Made by a program: the position numbers and the translations under genes. Below, in pieces: positions 35,229 through 38,201 of a DNA stretch of 38,201 nt. Every line of letters starts with the position of its first letter. The first letter of the stretch is position 1. Below the pieces are notes generated by a model, which ran no database searches, had not been told where the DNA came from, and saw only the letters and a program-made list of their open reading frames with translations. This DNA comes from Candidatus Poribacteria bacterium (lineage in GTDB: Bacteria > Poribacteria > WGA-4E > WGA-3G), in contig JAJEDB010000133.1 in the NCBI GenBank assembly GCA_022821725.1, positions 1-38,201 of the forward strand, given 5' to 3'.

Positions 35229-37058
35229 TCACTGTTTTTTCAAGGTTCCCCACGTCGTGGCAGGGTTCCGCTGGAAGGACGACGGTGCACCCGCGACAGA
35301 GGTAGCACTCGGGGGGAGTAACCAATCGCTGAGAACCACACGATCCCACGTAAACGCTTCAAGATCCATATAGGTTATGTAAATGCCGGTAGTGTTCGGA
35401 ATATAGCGTTCCAGACGGGGTGCCTCCATCTCGCGAAGCGCAGCACTTGAAATCCTCCGTGGACTCTCTACATTTTGACCATTCACCGTCGTATAAGCGA
35501 TTTGACCCCAGATAAAGCAGCTATAGGCGATATCTACGAGAACGTTCTCGTCGGTTTTCAGATCGTAGCGCACCCCCGGTAAAGGATGAGATATAGTATT
35601 CACTGTATTACAGGGGAATGCTTCACGTCCAAACATTTCTGGCGTAAGTCTCAGAATCCTTCCCGTGATTTGACCGTGTTCCTCCGGAATCGTCAGAGGG
35701 ATGTAACTCGGATTGTAGCGTGTTCCGAGGTACAACTTCCATCCTGCGAGATTTTCGATGGCATCATCACCGGTTCGGATTTCTATGGTTTTACAGATGA
35801 ACTTCTGATGACCTTCAGGGTCATATTCAAATTCGAGGGCATAAATCATGACTTTATAGAGTTCTTCCCAGGGCTGGTATTGGGCTTGTGGGGACCATCC
35901 TAACCCACATCGCGTAGTGGACCGACGCCGCTTAATTTTTGGTTCCCACTCTGATTCAGGTTCCTGATCTGATTCCAGTTCTGATTCTGGCTCCGGTTCC
36001 GGTTCGGGGAGCGGCGCACAAAGTTGGAAAGTGCGAGGGAGCATTTCGCCAACCAAGTCTCTATACGCCTCCTCGAATGCGAGATCAATGTAGAATAGCT
36101 GTAAGTTAACCAGGTTCTTGAGCGGACTGATGTCGGTGTATCGGTTATAACAAATCACTAAAGTCCTGAGTTCTGTCAAATTCGCAAGCGGGCTAAGATC
36201 CCTGACTTGATTGTGATGCATCCACAAATCCGTGAGTTCGGTCAATGGTGATAGTGCGCTAATATCACTGATTTCATTCCTATAAATCCGTAATCTTGAT
36301 GACAGTTTCGTCAAGTTCCGAAGGGGGGTGATGTCCCGAATTCGATTATTACCAAGATCTAATTCCGTTACGTTTGTAAATGTTCCAAGTGGGGTGATAT
36401 CCCGAATTTGATTAAACCTTAAGTTGAATAGTCTCATCTCTGTCGCGTCTAAGGCAGTGGTAATTCGGCTGATATCCGTGATTTGATTATCCCACATGTG
36501 CAGCGATCGTAGGTTCGGCAGCTGTGGGAGATTCGTGATATCCGTGATTTCATTTTGACCAAGAAGTAACGCTTGTAGGTTTGTCAATGGCGAGAGTATC
36601 GTAAAGTCTGCGTTTGAAAACCCAGTGTTCCTGAGGTTTAAATTGGTTAGATTTGTCAAACTGCTAATTGGCGTGAAGTCCCTGATTGGATTATCATAAA
36701 TCTGTAGAGATATGAGTCCGGTTGCCTTTTCCAAACCCGTGAGGTCGGTTATTTCAGAATCCGGGGCAAAGAAAAGTGCTAGGCCTTGTAGGTCTGTGAG
36801 CAGAATATCAGCGTCAGGGGCGAGACCTAATGCTGATCGGACTTTCGCAGCTAAATTCGCATCAGGAAAGACCACATTCTGAGCAACGGCAGTAAAGTGC
36901 CAAGGACTTACCAAACAGATAATGAAAATCAGAAACACATATCGGCATGTTTTATGCAAGAAATAATTAATATGTGTTAAGTAAGGGGGGGGGTAGATGT
37001 CAGCCTGCACACAAAGTATCGGGGAGATCGAGGGACCGAGGCTTTTGGGGTGTTCCAT
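35229..37058 (-). CDS. Secreted leucine-rich repeat protein with W-G-x-L-K tail
   Basis: A 609-aa surface protein. After about 38 residues a hydrophobic segment (Y-V-F-L-I-F-I-I-C-L-V) and T-A-V-A-Q form a signal peptide. About ten internalin-like 22-residue LRRs follow (about 95-330; units such as L-T-N-L-T-N-L-N-L-R-N and I-T-D-I-S). Next comes an acidic E-P/E-S linker (about 353-380), then an unrecognised C-terminal domain of about 200 residues. It ends P-A-T-T-W-G-T-L-K-K-Q. The ATG at 37058 has GAGGAGG at good spacing. This makes a long n-region containing a P-P-P run encoded by nine consecutive C residues (36985-36993 as G on plus). It may mediate adhesion to host or partner proteins. 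Confidence 0.85.
   Translation of the reverse strand: MEHPKSLGPSISPILCVQADIYPPPYLTHINYFLHKTCRYVFLIFIICLVSPWHFTAVAQNVVFPDANLAAKVRSALGLAPDADILLTDLQGLALFFAPDSEITDLTGLEKATGLISLQIYDNPIRDFTPISSLTNLTNLNLRNTGFSNADFTILSPLTNLQALLLGQNEITDITNLPQLPNLRSLHMWDNQITDISRITTALDATEMRLFNLRFNQIRDITPLGTFTNVTELDLGNNRIRDITPLRNLTKLSSRLRIYRNEISDISALSPLTELTDLWMHHNQVRDLSPLANLTELRTLVICYNRYTDISPLKNLVNLQLFYIDLAFEEAYRDLVGEMLPRTFQLCAPLPEPEPEPESELESDQEPESEWEPKIKRRRSTTRCGLGWSPQAQYQPWEELYKVMIYALEFEYDPEGHQKFICKTIEIRTGDDAIENLAGWKLYLGTRYNPSYIPLTIPEEHGQITGRILRLTPEMFGREAFPCNTVNTISHPLPGVRYDLKTDENVLVDIAYSCFIWGQIAYTTVNGQNVESPRRISSAALREMEAPRLERYIPNTTGIYITYMDLEAFTWDRVVLSDWLLPPSATSVAGAPSSFQRNPATTWGTLKKQ
36985..36993. repeat. Nine-base homopolymer in the LRR protein's 5' coding region
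   Basis: Nine G on the plus strand (C on the coding strand) at codons 22-25, between the start codon and the signal sequence. Length changes by slippage would put the signal peptide and LRRs out of frame. Confidence 0.8.
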
Positions 37059-37318
37059 GTCATCCTCCTCTTTGGAGCGAGTGCAATATTTGGATGATTG
37101 GTCCAGGTTTCGGTATTGTGTGGATAAGTTGGCGTTTGTGAAAAATGGGCTTGCATGCTAAAACCTCAACCTTGTCTGTCAGATTTAGAACAATATAACA
37201 AAATTAAAAAAAATAATCAACACTTTTTTTCAAAGGAACCCCCTCTCGGGAATCTGTGAATCCTGATGCTAACAATTTCTCATCGATCACGCAACACCGA
37301 CAACCTTTCAAAGTTTGC

Positions 37319-37347
37319 TTGACAAAATTGGTGAAAACCTGTTTAAT
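37319..37347 (+). promoter_or_regulatory. Strong sigma-70 promoter of the RidA gene
   Basis: Perfect -35 TTGACA (37319-37324), 17-base spacer, TTTAAT (37342-37347, five of six). The resulting leader of about 230 bases contains the whole 37429-37549 repeat element. Confidence 0.6.
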
Positions 37348-37428
37348 AATAGAGGTAGATACAAACATTCACAGCGAGCATCGGCTTGCAAGTAATACCA
37401 GAAATGCCGTGTTTACGGCATATTAGAT

Positions 37429-37549
37429 AGAACTTACAGACATGCGATAAATCGCATTACTACGAACGGGTATACCTCGGAAGGACAGGCATTTCTCAGA
37501 AGCGGTATAGTTTGTAGTAGCGCAATTCATTGCGCGTTGCGTAAGTCCT
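37429..37549. repeat. 121-bp MITE-like element in the RidA leader, copy C
   Basis: Right end TGCGTAAGTCCT (37538-37549), left end AGAACTTACAGA (decayed). Same 121-base length as copies A and B but a different interior: two opposed hairpins, ATGCGAT-AA-ATCGCAT-like (37442-37457) and GCGCAAT-TC-ATTGCGC (37520-37535), each flanked by GTAGTA or its inverse. Confidence 0.72.
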
Positions 37550-37585
37550 ATTAGAATCTAATCTATTTTGCAAAAGGAAAATGAT

Positions 37586-38047
37586 ATGAAAATAGAACAA
37601 CGACTTGAAGAATTAGGTGTAGAACTGCCAGAACCCGCGGTCCCCGTAGCGAATTATGTCACGACGGTGCAGACCGGCAATCTCATCTTTACCTCTGGAC
37701 ACGGACCCGGCACAGGCGAAGGTGCAATCTATCAGAGCCAACTCGGCACTGACGCGACGATCGAGGAAGGCTACGCTTCGGCACGCCAAGTGGCGATCTG
37801 CTTGTTAAGCACCCTCAAGCACGCCCTCGGTGATTTGGACAGAATCAAACGTGTCGTTAAAGTGCTGGGGTTTGTCAATTCCGCACCAGACTTCATTGAT
37901 CAACCCGCGGTTGTCAACGGTGCATCGGACTTTCTCGTTGAGGTGTTCGGGGACAAAGGCAGACATGCCCGCTCCGCAGTCGGTATGGTGCAATTGCCCG
38001 GCGGGATCCCCGTTGAGATTGAGATGGTTGTCGAAATTGAGGACTAA
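37586..38047 (+). CDS. RidA (YjgF/YER057c/UK114) family protein
   Basis: A 153-aa RidA-family protein. Canonical members hydrolyse reactive enamine/imine intermediates from PLP enzymes. It has N-L-I-F-T-S-G-H-G-P (about residues 32-41), Y-A-S-A-R-Q-V-A-I (about 62-70), V-V-K-V-L-G-F-V-N (92-100), R-H-A-R-S-A-V-G-M-V-Q-L-P with the substrate-carboxylate-binding Arg, and a final P-V-E-I-E-M-V-V-E. It is about 25 residues longer than E. coli RidA and closer to the COG0251 relatives of about 150 aa. ATG 37586 follows AAAAGGAAAA; the frame opens six codons earlier. A U-rich run (38081-38090) after the stop may end transcription. Confidence 0.92.
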   Translation: MKIEQRLEELGVELPEPAVPVANYVTTVQTGNLIFTSGHGPGTGEGAIYQSQLGTDATIEEGYASARQVAICLLSTLKHALGDLDRIKRVVKVLGFVNSAPDFIDQPAVVNGASDFLVEVFGDKGRHARSAVGMVQLPGGIPVEIEMVVEIED

Positions 38048-38116
38048 TCTCTTGAGAAAACGGCTCATGTGAAAAGTATGTGCTATTTTTTTTAGAGTTA
38101 TGTTAGAGTGTTGTGT

Positions 38117-38201
38117 ATGGATTTTCCAATACACACTCTCATAGATGAAGAACAAGCTCAAGCGTGGGTGTTGAATCATTTCCACCCTGAAGGTCTGTGT
38201 T
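38117..38201 (+). mobile_element. IS1595/ISXO2-like transposase N-terminus, cut by the window edge
   Basis: An ATG at 38117 opens a frame running off the right edge: M-D-F-P-I-H-T-L-I-D-E-E-Q-A and W-V-L-N-H-F-H-P-E-G-L-C. The F-P-I-H, D-E and H-P-x-G-x-x-C pattern is the usual start of IS1595/ISXO2-type transposases, where it leads into a zinc ribbon. Only 28 codons are visible, so the family call is provisional. Confidence 0.5.

Larger units (their letters stand above)
37059..37585. other. Divergent promoter region between the LRR and RidA genes
   Basis: A 527-base gene-free region. The left part (37195-37235) is A/T-rich and may hold the LRR promoter. The strong plus-strand promoter at 37319-37347 follows, then a hairpin ATGCCGT-GTTT-ACGGCAT near 37404-37421 and the element 37429-37549 just before RidA. 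Confidence 0.55.

Overview
The window looks like a chromosomal segment from an uncultured marine, probably sponge-associated bacterium of the Candidatus Poribacteria type. This is inferred from gene content: three PhyH dioxygenases, a sulfatase, cohesin/dockerin and leucine-rich secreted proteins, a small microcompartment locus, NIPSNAP and CRTAC1-like proteins, and a dense load of short GTAG-plus-hairpin repeats. No rRNA or other taxonomic marker is present. Both edges cut into transposase genes: an IS630-type N-terminus on the left (minus strand) and an IS1595/ISXO2-like N-terminus on the right (plus strand).

Layout. 1-1750: IS630 fragment, 5'-truncated DUF4926 remnant, orphan BMP-type lipoprotein, terminator hairpins. 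1749-5597: PhyH dioxygenase, DUF1611 (DgcN-like) protein, sugar isomerase-like TIM barrel and an Fe-S HhH DNA glycosylase. 5721-7733: ligA. 7941-9836: a minimal microcompartment pair, acylating aldehyde dehydrogenase plus one BMC-H shell protein. 10386-13477: a TCA cluster of divergent citrate synthase, NADP isocitrate dehydrogenase and a 45-aa membrane peptide. 13632-15326: a secreted cohesin-dockerin-Ig-cytochrome c protein. 15471-17227: an overlapping AAA ATPase (DUF3696) and PIN-like nuclease pair, resembling a two-gene defence module. 17252-22598: NIPSNAP, mutS, mtaB. 22944-25781: Gfo/Idh oxidoreductase and secreted CRTAC1-like protein. 26118-29056: a tight four-gene minus-strand operon (PhyH, nucleoside phosphorylase, GNAT, PhyH). 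29249-30948: secreted LamG protein and a VapBC-type toxin-antitoxin pair under duplicated promoters. 30990-33410: MDR dehydrogenase and sulfatase operon. 33729-37058: secreted dockerin-bearing zincin and a leucine-rich repeat surface protein. 37586-38047: RidA.

Three themes cut across genes. First, intergenic regions carry short elements with AGGACTTACGCA inverted ends, several exactly 121 bp long, plus a family of hairpins whose stems change by compensatory substitution; one hairpin lies inside mtaB and one spans the mutS/mtaB stops. Second, three unrelated secreted proteins end in the same short C-terminal motif, [AT]-W-G-x-[LI]-K, suggesting a sorting or anchoring tag. Third, a nine-base poly-C tract lies between the start codon and signal sequence of the LRR protein and could act as a phase switch. 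The strongest candidates for undescribed biology are the C-terminal motif, the ATPase-PIN pair, and the dioxygenase/phosphorylase/acetyltransferase operon.
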